Source of the DNA: Chrysochromulina tobinii | Taxonomy: Eukaryota; Haptophyta; Prymnesiales; Chrysochromulinaceae | DNA length: 29,009 bases | NCBI GenBank assembly: GCA_001275005.1 | Contig: JWZX01002936.1 | Location: forward strand, 1 to 29,009 | Direction: 5' to 3' | Shown here: positions 1-9,426 of the stretch, one piece after another | Position numbering within the stretch: position 1 is the stretch's first letter | Layout: each line of letters starts with the position of its first letter | The notes under the pieces: generated by a model | The model's input: the letters and a program-made list of their open reading frames with translations, nothing else | The model's database searches: none | What the model was told of the DNA's origin: nothing | Program-made: the position numbers and the translations under genes

Positions 1-3000
1 CCCGCGCCACCGCCGCCATCACCACCGCCACCATCGCTACCACCCGCACCGCCGCCACCCTCGCCGCCACCGCCGTCACCTCCACCACCGATCCCCCGTC
101 AACCACCCTCGACGCCACCCTCGCCGCCGCCCCCCTTGCCGCCGCCCCCAACGCCCACGCCGCCTCCGCCCTCGCCGCCTCCCCCCTCGCCGCCGCCCAG
201 CGCGCCGCCGCCTTACCCACCGTTCGCCGGCCTGTATGGCTACGTCTTAGCCCGCGCCCTGGTCGTCTCTCAACTCAAGCTCAGCAGCAGTCCGGAAAGC
301 TTCAATACCGCACTCTTCCAGCAGCGCCTGTGCAGAAGCGACGCTATCGCCCTGTTCGAGAAGCCCGACGGCGGCCGCGGCTGTTCCCCAGGAAACATCA
401 GGTCCTTCACCTTAGAGAGTGGCTCTACAATCGTGGGCTTCACCATCAGGTTTGTCGACGGCGGCCCTACGATTCCCCACATGCGCGCACGCCTTGCCGA
501 TGGGATAGCCGTGCAGCGGGCGCTCGGCGCGACAGACTTCCCTCTGGCAGACCCGTACGAGATTCGTCTCTTCGAGGACGTGCGCCACCGTTCAAACTCG
601 GAGCTCATGTTCGAGCTGTACGCCGTCCAGATCCTCTCGGGAGGCTCTCTCGTGTTCATCTTGTGCGGCCTGTGGGCGATGGTGATCCTCTGGTCCATCA
701 CCACGCGCGGCGATGCCTGCCGCAAACGCTTCTCGCATAGCTCGTGGCTCGCCCTCTTCATGCCGTCGGCCGAGACCATCCAGGTCGTCGTCATCGCGTG
801 CTTCATTCAGCTCGTCCTGTGCCTCGGCTTTCACATGTTCCTCGAGACTGGTACCTTGAGTCATGTGATCAGCTACGGCATCTTTGCGGGCAGCATGGGG
901 GCGCTCTCCATTTCGGTCATGAACATGTGGATCCGCGGCGAGAGCATCGACCTGGCGAACGCGCTCTCGATCGACAAGATCGATAAGGTTGCCCTCGGCT
1001 GGAACGAGGACGTGCCCCTTGAAGACGAGACCGACGAAGAGGCGCGCGCCGCCGCCGTCCAGTACTGCCATGTGTACGACATCAACCCCACGGGACGCCG
1101 TCTCGGGCACCTGGCGGCTCACGACTGGGAGGCATTTCACAAGAGCCTCGAGGAGCGCATGGGCCTCGGTATGTTCGACCTCTCCGAACAAGTCTTTGAC
1201 GAGGCGAAGCCGGAGAAGGATCCCGGCATGCTCGCCGCCTTCCTCAACTCAAAGATGATGAGCCTCTTCGGCGTCAATAAGGACCAAGCACCCGCCGACG
1301 CGCAACCCAAGATGGCGCCCGAGATGCACGTGTGCGCGGTCGAGGTGCCCATCGGGCTGCCCAGGACGACGTTGCGCGACGCGCTGCTCCAGTGGCGGCT
1401 CCGGCACACGGCCCACCCCGTCGAGGCTGAGGCCGTCGACTGGGCCCTCGGGCAGCTCGAGCCGAGCGGCTTCGAGCTGACCGCGGTCAAGGTGCCTGAG
1501 AACTTGCGCCTAGTGATCGTCGAGGCGCTACTCGCGCACTCGCAAAAGCATGCCGAGCTGCAGCTCGACGCGTGCCACGCGGCTCGGCTGCGAGCGACGC
1601 TGCAGCAGCTCTCAAACCGGTTCTGTGACGTCGAGGTTGGCTTACCCGACGACTGCCAGGGGACCGAGAAGGTACGCAAGCTGTTGGGGGAGGGGCTCGA
1701 TTTGTCTGTAAATGCCACTCTGAGTGCCGCTGATTGCCTCCCTCATCAGGTGCGCTCGCTCTTGGCGGAAGCGATTCGCGCAAGGCTCACTCGACCAAGC
1801 AAGCGCGACGTTTCGCTCGAGGAGGGCTCCATGCTGCAGCAGGTGCTTGGCATGTTGTCCGAGGAGCATGGGCTGGTGGCCCTCGAAGCCCCTACCGACC
1901 TGCAGCACGCTGCGGATGAGGAGCGAGTCGATTTCGTTAAGGCTGAGATCGAGAGACGCGCGGAGGCGTTGCGGGATGCGCTGGACTTGTACGACGACGA
2001 GATCTACTCGCCGGTGCCTTTGCTGGTACGCACCAAGCCCGTCGACGGCGTCGAGGTGATCGAGAGGCAACGCAAGGCGCTGATCACCAACTACCTGTCT
2101 CCGGTCGCCTTCGCGAGGGACAACTCAGTGCCTGGACTCGGTGTCTCTCACCAGGCTGAGGCCGACCCGGTGCAGTTGGCACGCGAATCGACCGGATTGA
2201 GAACGCCGGCACGATTTCCGAAGGTTAACTCAGTGCCTGGACTCGGTGTCTCTCACCAGACTGAGGCCAACCCGGTGCAGTCGGCACGCGAATCGACCGG
2301 ATTGACCACGCCGGCACGATTTCCGAAGCCAGAGTCAAACGTTCCGGCGCCCGAGCCTCTGGCTGAGGTGGCGGAAGAGTCCGATTTTGATGACCCAACG
2401 AGCCCGAGTTGCTCACCACCGTCCTCGCCACCAGAGGCCGCCTCTCCACCAGCATCGGGCCTGCATCACAGGGTAACAAAGCACTGGAATGCATACTTGC
2501 GCTGGGAGTACTGGTGGGAGTACGGTTTGGGCGGCTTCATGTTCTGGAAGGATCGGCTGCCGCCGCCACGCGCATCCGCCACCTACGATAGTCCGGAGGA
2601 GGAGGTCAACGAGCGTACCCTATCTCAACGGGCGAGGCGGAAGGAGGAACTCCAGCAGCAGACGCTGCTCAAGCGTGCGCGCTACTCGTTCCGTCAACGG
2701 CAGAAGGCGAGCGAAACCGACCACGAACGTATGCCCTGCTGGAAGCAATACTTTGTCCTCTTTGTGGGCAGCTGCATTGTGGCCGCGTGCACCGTGGCGT
2801 CGATTACTCTCTTCGCTCTCACCCCTCCACTGCAACAGTACTCCGCCTTGGCTTCGTACTTCGGGTCGGTGCCTCTCTCATTTTTGTCGCACTTTGGCGT
2901 GCGCTACATTGTTCGCCAGCTGCGCAAGCACGCGGCGCTCTGGCGCGGTCGGTTCGTCGAGGGCCAGTTCCGCAAGGTGCGGGTGCAAGCTGCCGCTGCG

Positions 3001-3705
3001 TCCAAGCGCTGGACGTCCGAGGAGGACGAGGCTGCCAAAGGACCCAAGCCTAAAGTTTGGAAAGTACCCGACAGGAGGCTTGCAGTGGAGTCGGTCGACC
3101 CGTCGGCGACCGCGGAAAGCCCACCGGAGAAGTCAAAACGGCGTGGGGTGGCCTTCGCGGTCTTGCCTGCCGGCGCGGCCGAGAATGAAAAGCGCCCACC
3201 TCTCAGGATCAATCGGATGGCGTCGGCGTACCTCGACAACTCGATGCTCGATCAGACGCAATCGCTCGCGGCTCGCAAGGGCGATGGCTTTGCTCAGATG
3301 GATCGCTCGTCGGAGACGATTGATGGGCGCCCGCGCATGACGCGCGTCATGAGCCGCGCCAACCTAATGATGGGTGCCCAGATCAGGCCCTTCTTCTCTA
3401 CCTTCCTAGAGCAGAAGGATAAGGAGGAAGACGTGAACCCTAAGCCCAGATCCCCGATTGGGCCCGACTTTGACTTTGGGCCCGCGAACCGCGCTCCCTC
3501 CAAGGGCACCGCCGGCGTACGCGGGCGCAAGCTCGTGGCGCAGAAGGGCCACGGCGGCTCTCAGAAGCTCTCGGAAGAAGCCCTCATCTCAGGAGCCCGC
3601 CCCCTCCGCCGCCGAGGGTCCCTTGGGCCAGCCTCACCGCCTCAGGTGTCCTCGTCGGTGTCCTCGGCAGCGGGCACACCAACCTCGCCAAGCCAGCACC
3701 TTTAA
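1..3705 (+). CDS. Pro-rich multi-pass membrane protein, 5'-partial, family unknown
   Basis: The frame is open from base 1 to a TAA at 3703-3705 (1234 codons), so the 5' end is cut by the window edge; no internal start needs to be assumed. Residues 1-75 are a (S)PPPP tract like the hydroxyproline-rich linkers of algal surface proteins. A globular part follows (about aa 78-205); its spacing loosely recalls SEA-like extracellular modules, but that is a guess. Hydrophobic segments lie near aa 211-234, 260-282 and 289-311. A long hydrophilic, Leu/Glu-rich region separates these from two more near aa 917-941 and 946-970. The tail is basic and Ser/Pro-rich. A 35-residue tandem duplication lies at about aa 708-777. 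I infer an integral membrane protein with an extracellular or lumenal Pro-rich N-terminus and cytosolic domains. I recognise no catalytic motif. Confidence is high that it codes and low on function. Confidence 0.85.
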   Translation, partial: PAPPPPSPPPPSLPPAPPPPSPPPPSPPPPIPRQPPSTPPSPPPPLPPPPTPTPPPPSPPPPSPPPSAPPPYPPFAGLYGYVLARALVVSQLKLSSSPESFNTALFQQRLCRSDAIALFEKPDGGRGCSPGNIRSFTLESGSTIVGFTIRFVDGGPTIPHMRARLADGIAVQRALGATDFPLADPYEIRLFEDVRHRSNSELMFELYAVQILSGGSLVFILCGLWAMVILWSITTRGDACRKRFSHSSWLALFMPSAETIQVVVIACFIQLVLCLGFHMFLETGTLSHVISYGIFAGSMGALSISVMNMWIRGESIDLANALSIDKIDKVALGWNEDVPLEDETDEEARAAAVQYCHVYDINPTGRRLGHLAAHDWEAFHKSLEERMGLGMFDLSEQVFDEAKPEKDPGMLAAFLNSKMMSLFGVNKDQAPADAQPKMAPEMHVCAVEVPIGLPRTTLRDALLQWRLRHTAHPVEAEAVDWALGQLEPSGFELTAVKVPENLRLVIVEALLAHSQKHAELQLDACHAARLRATLQQLSNRFCDVEVGLPDDCQGTEKVRKLLGEGLDLSVNATLSAADCLPHQVRSLLAEAIRARLTRPSKRDVSLEEGSMLQQVLGMLSEEHGLVALEAPTDLQHAADEERVDFVKAEIERRAEALRDALDLYDDEIYSPVPLLVRTKPVDGVEVIERQRKALITNYLSPVAFARDNSVPGLGVSHQAEADPVQLARESTGLRTPARFPKVNSVPGLGVSHQTEANPVQSARESTGLTTPARFPKPESNVPAPEPLAEVAEESDFDDPTSPSCSPPSSPPEAASPPASGLHHRVTKHWNAYLRWEYWWEYGLGGFMFWKDRLPPPRASATYDSPEEEVNERTLSQRARRKEELQQQTLLKRARYSFRQRQKASETDHERMPCWKQYFVLFVGSCIVAACTVASITLFALTPPLQQYSALASYFGSVPLSFLSHFGVRYIVRQLRKHAALWRGRFVEGQFRKVRVQAAAASKRWTSEEDEAAKGPKPKVWKVPDRRLAVESVDPSATAESPPEKSKRRGVAFAVLPAGAAENEKRPPLRINRMASAYLDNSMLDQTQSLAARKGDGFAQMDRSSETIDGRPRMTRVMSRANLMMGAQIRPFFSTFLEQKDKEEDVNPKPRSPIGPDFDFGPANRAPSKGTAGVRGRKLVAQKGHGGSQKLSEEALISGARPLRRRGSLGPASPPQVSSSVSSAAGTPTSPSQHL
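2122..2331 (+). repeat. 105-bp in-frame tandem duplication
   Basis: Copy 1 spans 2122-2226 and copy 2 spans 2227-2331. They differ at only a few bases. Each encodes a 35-residue unit starting NSVPGLGVSHQ and ending ARFPK. The unit is in frame with the surrounding membrane-protein gene, so it lengthens the cytosolic linker without breaking it. High identity suggests a recent duplication. Confidence 0.95.
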
Positions 3706-4753
3706 GCCGTGGAGACGGAAGAGCACGAATGCGCGCCTGCCCCCCCCCATGAGAGAAGGAATACAACAGAGAGCTCTGACTGTTTCTCGCGACTTTAATT
3801 GACAATGCTTTGGAAGGAGCGCAAGCAGCCTGGAAGAGTGAGGCTTGACCGGCGAAACGCTGTTGAGTGAGAGTGCGCCCTGTGTGCTGGTACAGAGACC
3901 CCGACCTCACTCAAATATAACGGTTCGTCGGTTCCGGCGTTCACGCAAACATCTGTGTATACGTAAGTAAGTAAGTAAGTAAACAACGCCAACTGGCAGC
4001 GTACACGTGGCGAGGGGGTCTCCCCCAGGCATACTAAGCGTGTACGGTGTTCAACAACACGGGAGTTGAAGCTGATGAAAGCCACCAGTCAACCCACGGT
4101 TGCGGCTCGAGAGCTGGCGGGGTTACCTGTGTATAAGTGACGGGGTGCATATGCGCCGGGACGCGACGAACGTCATGCGACTAGCGAAATTGAGTCGCCC
4201 GAGTGAGCGAGTACTCAGTAATTGTGTTGACCGCGGGCGGTGCGGAGCCGTCCTTTGTACATTTGAGCATTGCATTTGAGACGGCTTTGGTTGAGCGAGA
4301 GATCGAAGCTCGGACTGAATGACTGACTGAGAGTGGTTCTTACCATGGGTTCTTACGCTCTTTTTCGGAATGTGACGTGAATATACGTGACCGGGTTAAG
4401 GGGAGCTCGGAAGCTTAACCGTGTGCACTGGGGCGAGCACGGGCAGAGAGACGGACGGACCGAGTGAACCTCCTGCTGAATCCCAAAATTCCTACCGGAC
4501 ATATTAACGCGCGCCTAGAGAAACGGCCAGCCTTTTCAGAGCCGACTTGTGTACGTATGAGGCTCGCTCACTGACGAGTTATGGAGCGCGGGGGGACCGC
4601 TATGAAACTAACTGCTGACTGAAAAGCTGTGGAATCCCTTTTTTCGAAGTTTTAGTTTTGGTGCCAAACTTTTCCATCGAAACTGTGCTCACGATTTCGG
4701 CGACGCGAAGGGCGACTACAACTTTCGGACGCGGAGTCCAGGCTGCGGCCGGC
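3706..4753. other. Intergenic region, no gene seen
   Basis: This is the gap between two same-strand genes. It holds the 3' flank of the Pro-rich membrane protein and the promoter/5'UTR of the filamin-repeat gene. It is less GC-rich than the flanking coding DNA. A (GTAA/TAAG)n microsatellite lies at about 3962-3982, each unit reading like a GTAAGT donor. Several GACTGACTGA-type short repeats lie at about 4315-4335. The frame of the downstream gene is open back to about 4658 but has no ATG before 4754. Confidence 0.6.
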
Positions 4754-7700
4754 ATGGACTCTCATGCGGGGGCGACGGGCACGCAATGGAAGGATGGGTC
4801 TGTGGGGTCGCCACTAAAGAAAGACAACGAATTGAGAATTGCGGCGCTGCGCGCTGAGCAAGCAGCGGTGCGGTCCATCGAGGCGGCAATGATTGCGCGG
4901 CTGGCGGGGGATGCAACCCGGGAGCTCACGGAAAGGGCCAAGGCGGTAATGGCGGCTTCCACTTTGGCCGCCCAGAAGGCTTCGGAAGCCGCCGATAAGG
5001 CCATCAAGGAAAAGGAAGAGGCGGAGAAGGCTGCCAAGGAAGCGGCGGCGGCAACGCTGCGCACCGCCGAGGCAAAAGACCTTGCAGAGGCGAGCGTGAC
5101 CAAGCTCAAGAATGCAAAGAAGACGGTGGTGGAAGAGACGGCGCAGCTGGAGGCGGAGATGAAGGCTGCCAAGGCCGCGAACACCGCGGCGGAGAAAGAG
5201 AACGTTGTGCTGGCTGCCAAGGCGCGCGAGGCAATGACACAGGTCAAGTATGCGACGAGGACTCTGGAGAAGGCGCAGATGACCGTCCAACAGGCGCAAG
5301 CGGCGGTCCAGACGGCGGCGATGGCGCTCACAAAGGCTGAACAGCAAAGCGTGTTGCGACAGGAGGAGGCGGACATCATCGCCAAGGAAGTCGGGCCGCG
5401 GCAGGATGAGGAGGAGGAGCTCGCCGATGCCCTTGCGATGGCGGAGCGGACGGCAGCCGAGTACGCGGGCACTGGCTCCACGTGGGAGGTTCGCACGCAA
5501 GAGACGCTCAAGGAGCGACAGATCGAGCACGCCAGGGCCAAGAATGAGTTGGAAAAGGCCAAAAAGGGCGAGGAGAATGCCAACAATCTCGTGCAGAACG
5601 CCATCAAGGCCGTAGAGCAGGCAACGCGGACACACGAGTCTGCGGTCAAGCGGTTGGCGCAGGAGCAGCAGCTGTATGATGAGGCCAATGCGGCTATGCA
5701 GAAAGAAACGGTTATCTGTACCGCGGCGAGCGAACGCGCGGAGCAATCGCGAAAGGAGTGTGCGGACGCAATGGCGATGCAGGAGGCTATGTCTGAGAAG
5801 CTGAAGAACTTGAAGATCTCGGCCTCGGGGGCGGCGATGGCGAGCGCCGAGGAGGACCTGCGCCGCGCGATTGAAATGAAAGAGAATGCCGACCGTCACC
5901 AGGCGAAACTAGCGCAGCAGGCGCACTCTGCTACTGAAGCCATGGGGCGCGCACTGGCGGCCAAGGAGAGAGCCATTCAGGACATGGAGGCGAAGCAGCT
6001 CATTACGGCCAAGGCGCTGGAGAAGGAGCTGGAGGCTGATCAAAAAAAGAAGCTAGCCGATGGTTTTGTGGAGGACCTCGATGCCAAGGTCCATCTCCTC
6101 GCTCAGGCGGAGCTGAATGCTCGGGGGCTCACGATGTCGCCCCAAGAAATCAAGGAGGCAGCGGAGATGGCCAAGGAGCGCAAGGAAGCGGCGATACGCG
6201 ACATCCGCCAGCTCACGAAGGTGTGCAACACGGACAAGATCACCCCGATCGATAAATGGCGCGCCTTTCTCAAGTGGAGTGAAAGCGGACAGCCCGGAGC
6301 CGAACATTGGAACGTCCGGCGTCTCTTCTACGCCCTTGATGGGAGTTTCCTCTCAGCCTTGGACGTCATGGTGAAGGATGTCGTCGGCCGCAAGCTCGAT
6401 CGTGGCTCTGTGAACCCGAAGCTCTGTCGCTGCGAAGGCGAAGGGCTGGCGCAGGCATCGCAGGGGCAGACGGCATCCTTCAGCATCACAGCGTTCAGCA
6501 CTCATGGTATCGCCTTCGGCATTGGCGGTGACGCTTTTACGGTTGGCATTCGCTACGCAGGTCTCGCGATGAGTGTGCGATCCAAGATTGTCGACAACGA
6601 CGATGGCACGTACACGGTCTTGTTCAAGCCCACCTCTTCAGGCAAGTTACTCATCAATGTGTCATACAATGGCGAGAACTTTTCCGGCAGCCCCTTCGTG
6701 TGCACCGTGTCTTCCCCCACGCCGTGCGCCTCACAGTGCATCGTCAGCGGCGACGCGGTCAACCGCGTGGTCGCATACAAGCCAGAGAAGTTCTATATCA
6801 GCTTCCGCGACGCGCTCGGCCACGTGGCTCACGCAGGTGAGCTCGACGTGTGGGTACACCCCGTCGAGGGCGACAAAGCCGTCCCAGTCACTCAAAAAGT
6901 TAATCCACCGCAGGAAACGCTGAGCGAGGTCGGCAGGCTCATCGAGCCGCTTCACGAGTTCGAGTACCTTGTGGTCGGCACCAAGCCCCTCGACGTGACG
7001 CGTGCAAGGGATGCCAATAGCGAAAAGATCGGGAAACTTCTGCCTGGTCGGACTCTCAAGATCGTGCGCATCGAGCCTTTGGAAGATGGTGTCCTACGCG
7101 CGTGCATCGTCGTGGAGAAGGAAGAGCCGCGGCACGATGAGGACCCGGGCAGTTGGCGCTTGCTATGGCCGTCTCGGCAGGAATGGCGCACGCCCGACAT
7201 TGGCCGAAGCTCGCGGAAGAAGATGGACGCGATTTCACAGGCGGCGAAGCAGCTAGCCATCGAGGAGGCGGCGGCGACGAAAATTGCGACTATTTTTCGT
7301 GGCCGCAAGGACCGCAGGTTTTTTGCTCACAAGGTCGCGGAGCGCGAGGCAGAGCGAAAGGCGGCAGCCAAGGCAGTGCAGGAGGCGGCGATGCGAGCGG
7401 CGCAGGAGGCCAAGAGAGCCAAGATGGCGGCGGCGAGTGATAGGGATCGCAAGATGGCGGAATCCGGAATCAGCAAGGCCTCAAAAGGGCGTCCAGCGCC
7501 GATGCAGGCCGAGTCTCCAGGAAAGGGAGTCGTGCCTCCCGAGGAGGACAAGAAGAAGGACAAGAAGAAGGACAAGAAGGATGAGCCTCAGACGGACACG
7601 AAGAGCGATAAAAGTAGCAAGAGCGAGAAGGATGAAAAAAGCGCGACGACTCTTCCTGATGCCGCCATAGCAATTGAGACAGACAAGGCGACCGACAAGG

Positions 7701-8782
7701 CAGTCGGAGAGCAGGCAGCTTCGGCCGCAGACCCGAAAGCCAAAAAGAAGGGTGATGGAAGTGGCACGCCACCCGCGTCCAAAAAGGGTAAGGGCAAGAA
7801 GGGCAAGGGTTTCAAGACACCCAAGCACGAGGATCCCGTGCCCGAGGGCCGTCCGCTTACCAAGCCCAAGCTCAATCTCCGTGATGACAAGAAGTTTGGG
7901 TGGGTCACGCTCGTCATCAAGGATGAACCGCTCGTCACCCGCCTGACGAAGCGCCTGCCCGCGCACGTGCGCCAGCAGTTTCTGACCAACTGGTCGCGGC
8001 GCGTGGCCATCGACTCGGAGCGCGAGCGCGAGCGAGCGCTTTTGAGAGATCGCGACGCGGAGGAGGGCACCGCCAAGGGGCGCGAGGAGGTGATGAACTG
8101 GGTGCCACCTTACCTTACCGGTGGGTTGCTCAGCGGCCGCGGATATTCTTCGCCGAGACTGTATAGCGTCCCGGAAGGCCCCGAGAAGGATCCCCAGATG
8201 GTCGGCTTTGCGTACGGCGGTGTGTACCCCGGCAGGCTGCACGCCCATGGCCAGCTCATCGAGACGCATGAGGTGCAATTTTCAGTCGGCGTCGCCGGCA
8301 ACTACCTCCTGTACGTCAGCCTGCGCCAGCCGAACGGGCAGTCGTCGCCGCTCGACAACGTGCCGGGCTCACCCTTCTACCTGCATGTATCGCCTGGCCC
8401 TGCGCACCCACTATCCACAGGCATCCCGCCCAATGCCCTTCCGCTTCGCGGATTGAAGGATAAGAAGGAAGGCAGGTTTGTGTGCGAGTTCATGCTGATC
8501 ACGAGCGACAAGATGGGCAACCGCTGCGTGTCCGGGGGCGCAGCGATGACGTGCGGATTTCTCGACGTGACAAACGCCGGGCTCGACGGCGCGGAGGAGT
8601 TGATGGATGACGTCACGACGCGCAACTCGAAGTGCACGGACAATGGAGACGGCACGTATCTGTGCAAGTGGGTCTCGGAAACGGCTGCAGAGCTCTACGT
8701 CTACGTCAAGCTGGACGGCTTGCACGTCCTCGGCTCACCAAACGTGCTCAGGTTTGGTGAGGCTAAAGAAGGCAAGGACTAG
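4754..8782 (+). CDS. Coiled-coil / filamin-repeat / SH3-like / IQ-like scaffold protein
   Basis: The ORF runs from the first in-frame ATG (4754) to a TAG at 8780-8782, 1342 aa. Residues about 26-480 are Ala/Glu/Lys-rich heptads, a long coiled coil. A filamin/ABP280-type repeat follows at about aa 559-653: a glycine-rich A-strand, then VDNDDGTYTVLFKP, then a GSPF-type end. A second, partial repeat starts near aa 656. About aa 734-786 reads like a bacterial-type SH3 fold (LDVTRARDANSEKIGKLLPG). Near aa 839-852 lies an IQ-like motif (IATIFRGRKDRRFF, with Ala replacing Gln). A Lys/Asp-rich linker (KKD repeats) leads to two further filamin-like repeats (about aa 1146-1333) with the GSPF and DNGDGTYLCKW signatures. 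I infer a cytoskeletal or membrane-skeleton scaffold, perhaps calmodulin-responsive. No calponin-homology actin-binding domain is present, so it is not a classical filamin. Confidence 0.88.
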   Translation: MDSHAGATGTQWKDGSVGSPLKKDNELRIAALRAEQAAVRSIEAAMIARLAGDATRELTERAKAVMAASTLAAQKASEAADKAIKEKEEAEKAAKEAAAATLRTAEAKDLAEASVTKLKNAKKTVVEETAQLEAEMKAAKAANTAAEKENVVLAAKAREAMTQVKYATRTLEKAQMTVQQAQAAVQTAAMALTKAEQQSVLRQEEADIIAKEVGPRQDEEEELADALAMAERTAAEYAGTGSTWEVRTQETLKERQIEHARAKNELEKAKKGEENANNLVQNAIKAVEQATRTHESAVKRLAQEQQLYDEANAAMQKETVICTAASERAEQSRKECADAMAMQEAMSEKLKNLKISASGAAMASAEEDLRRAIEMKENADRHQAKLAQQAHSATEAMGRALAAKERAIQDMEAKQLITAKALEKELEADQKKKLADGFVEDLDAKVHLLAQAELNARGLTMSPQEIKEAAEMAKERKEAAIRDIRQLTKVCNTDKITPIDKWRAFLKWSESGQPGAEHWNVRRLFYALDGSFLSALDVMVKDVVGRKLDRGSVNPKLCRCEGEGLAQASQGQTASFSITAFSTHGIAFGIGGDAFTVGIRYAGLAMSVRSKIVDNDDGTYTVLFKPTSSGKLLINVSYNGENFSGSPFVCTVSSPTPCASQCIVSGDAVNRVVAYKPEKFYISFRDALGHVAHAGELDVWVHPVEGDKAVPVTQKVNPPQETLSEVGRLIEPLHEFEYLVVGTKPLDVTRARDANSEKIGKLLPGRTLKIVRIEPLEDGVLRACIVVEKEEPRHDEDPGSWRLLWPSRQEWRTPDIGRSSRKKMDAISQAAKQLAIEEAAATKIATIFRGRKDRRFFAHKVAEREAERKAAAKAVQEAAMRAAQEAKRAKMAAASDRDRKMAESGISKASKGRPAPMQAESPGKGVVPPEEDKKKDKKKDKKDEPQTDTKSDKSSKSEKDEKSATTLPDAAIAIETDKATDKAVGEQAASAADPKAKKKGDGSGTPPASKKGKGKKGKGFKTPKHEDPVPEGRPLTKPKLNLRDDKKFGWVTLVIKDEPLVTRLTKRLPAHVRQQFLTNWSRRVAIDSERERERALLRDRDAEEGTAKGREEVMNWVPPYLTGGLLSGRGYSSPRLYSVPEGPEKDPQMVGFAYGGVYPGRLHAHGQLIETHEVQFSVGVAGNYLLYVSLRQPNGQSSPLDNVPGSPFYLHVSPGPAHPLSTGIPPNALPLRGLKDKKEGRFVCEFMLITSDKMGNRCVSGGAAMTCGFLDVTNAGLDGAEELMDDVTTRNSKCTDNGDGTYLCKWVSETAAELYVYVKLDGLHVLGSPNVLRFGEAKEGKD
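7547..7582 (+). repeat. Short lysine/aspartate-coding tandem repeat
   Basis: About three 12-bp units of the type AAGAAGGACAAG encode the KKDKKKDKKD stretch in the charged linker between the IQ-like motif and the C-terminal filamin repeats. It is ordinary in-frame low complexity. Confidence 0.8.
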
Positions 8783-9426
8783 TCTGAGCACAGTGCCCGT
8801 GCGAGTTTGCGTATCCTGACAAGAGCGGAACGTGAGGCTCGATTGGTACTGCTGCTGAGAGGATTGACGCTGCATGGTTGTGTTGCCGAGGAGAGGGTTT
8901 GGCATGTACATGGGATTCGTGATGTGATTCATGCGGGATGTCCGCACATTGCTGACTCGTGCGCGAGACGGCACGCTCGGTGACTCTAATCTCTGATCTC
9001 GACTCTGCGTTCTGTTGTGCGTGTTCATATGAATATGAGAGACTGCGTTATGTACAGCTGAAGTATGCAAAATGCCGTCGAGAAAGACGGTAAGAGCGCA
9101 GTACTAAACAAGAGACCCTTTGTGACACGTTCGGCTCTACAAGATCAAGTGAAAGACGAGGGACCTCTTTATCGGCTTCTCCCTTTTCAAGTTTTCCGAT
9201 ACCGCGCGGCTGAGCGCAAGATCCTCAATCCATATCCAATTCCGTACGGCGGTACTCACGTACCGCACGTACCGCACGTCCGGCTGCGCGTCAGACCTGG
9301 CGCGAGTACTTTGAAGAGCCGCTCGCAACGTGGCAAAAGTGTCCAGAATAAACGAAATGTCTCGCCTACTCGCATTGGTCTACGTCATAGCACTTGTACG
9401 GCTTGATTTTGGTGAGCGGATTAATC
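8783..9426. other. Convergent 3' intergenic region
   Basis: This gap separates the stop codons of the filamin-repeat gene (+) and the LRR gene (-), so it holds both 3'UTRs. A short 9-bp repeat (CGTACCGCA) lies at about 9258-9280, and an AATAAA hexamer occurs near 9347 on the plus strand. A plus-strand frame at 9065-9406 has no recognisable composition or motif and I do not call it a gene. Confidence 0.55.

Noticed and set aside
4762-5899. Long minus-strand ORFs opposite the coiled coil
   Set aside because: Antisense shadows of an Ala/Glu/Lys-rich frame. They give Ser/Ala/Leu/Arg low-complexity translations without domain signal.
7481-8278. Minus-strand 265-codon ORF
   Set aside because: A shadow of the lysine-rich linker and filamin-like region; the Leu/Val-rich runs come from antisense Lys/Asp codons.
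9065-9406. Plus-strand 113-codon ORF between convergent genes
   Set aside because: No recognisable motif, built partly on the CGTACCGCA repeat, and lies in presumed 3'UTR.
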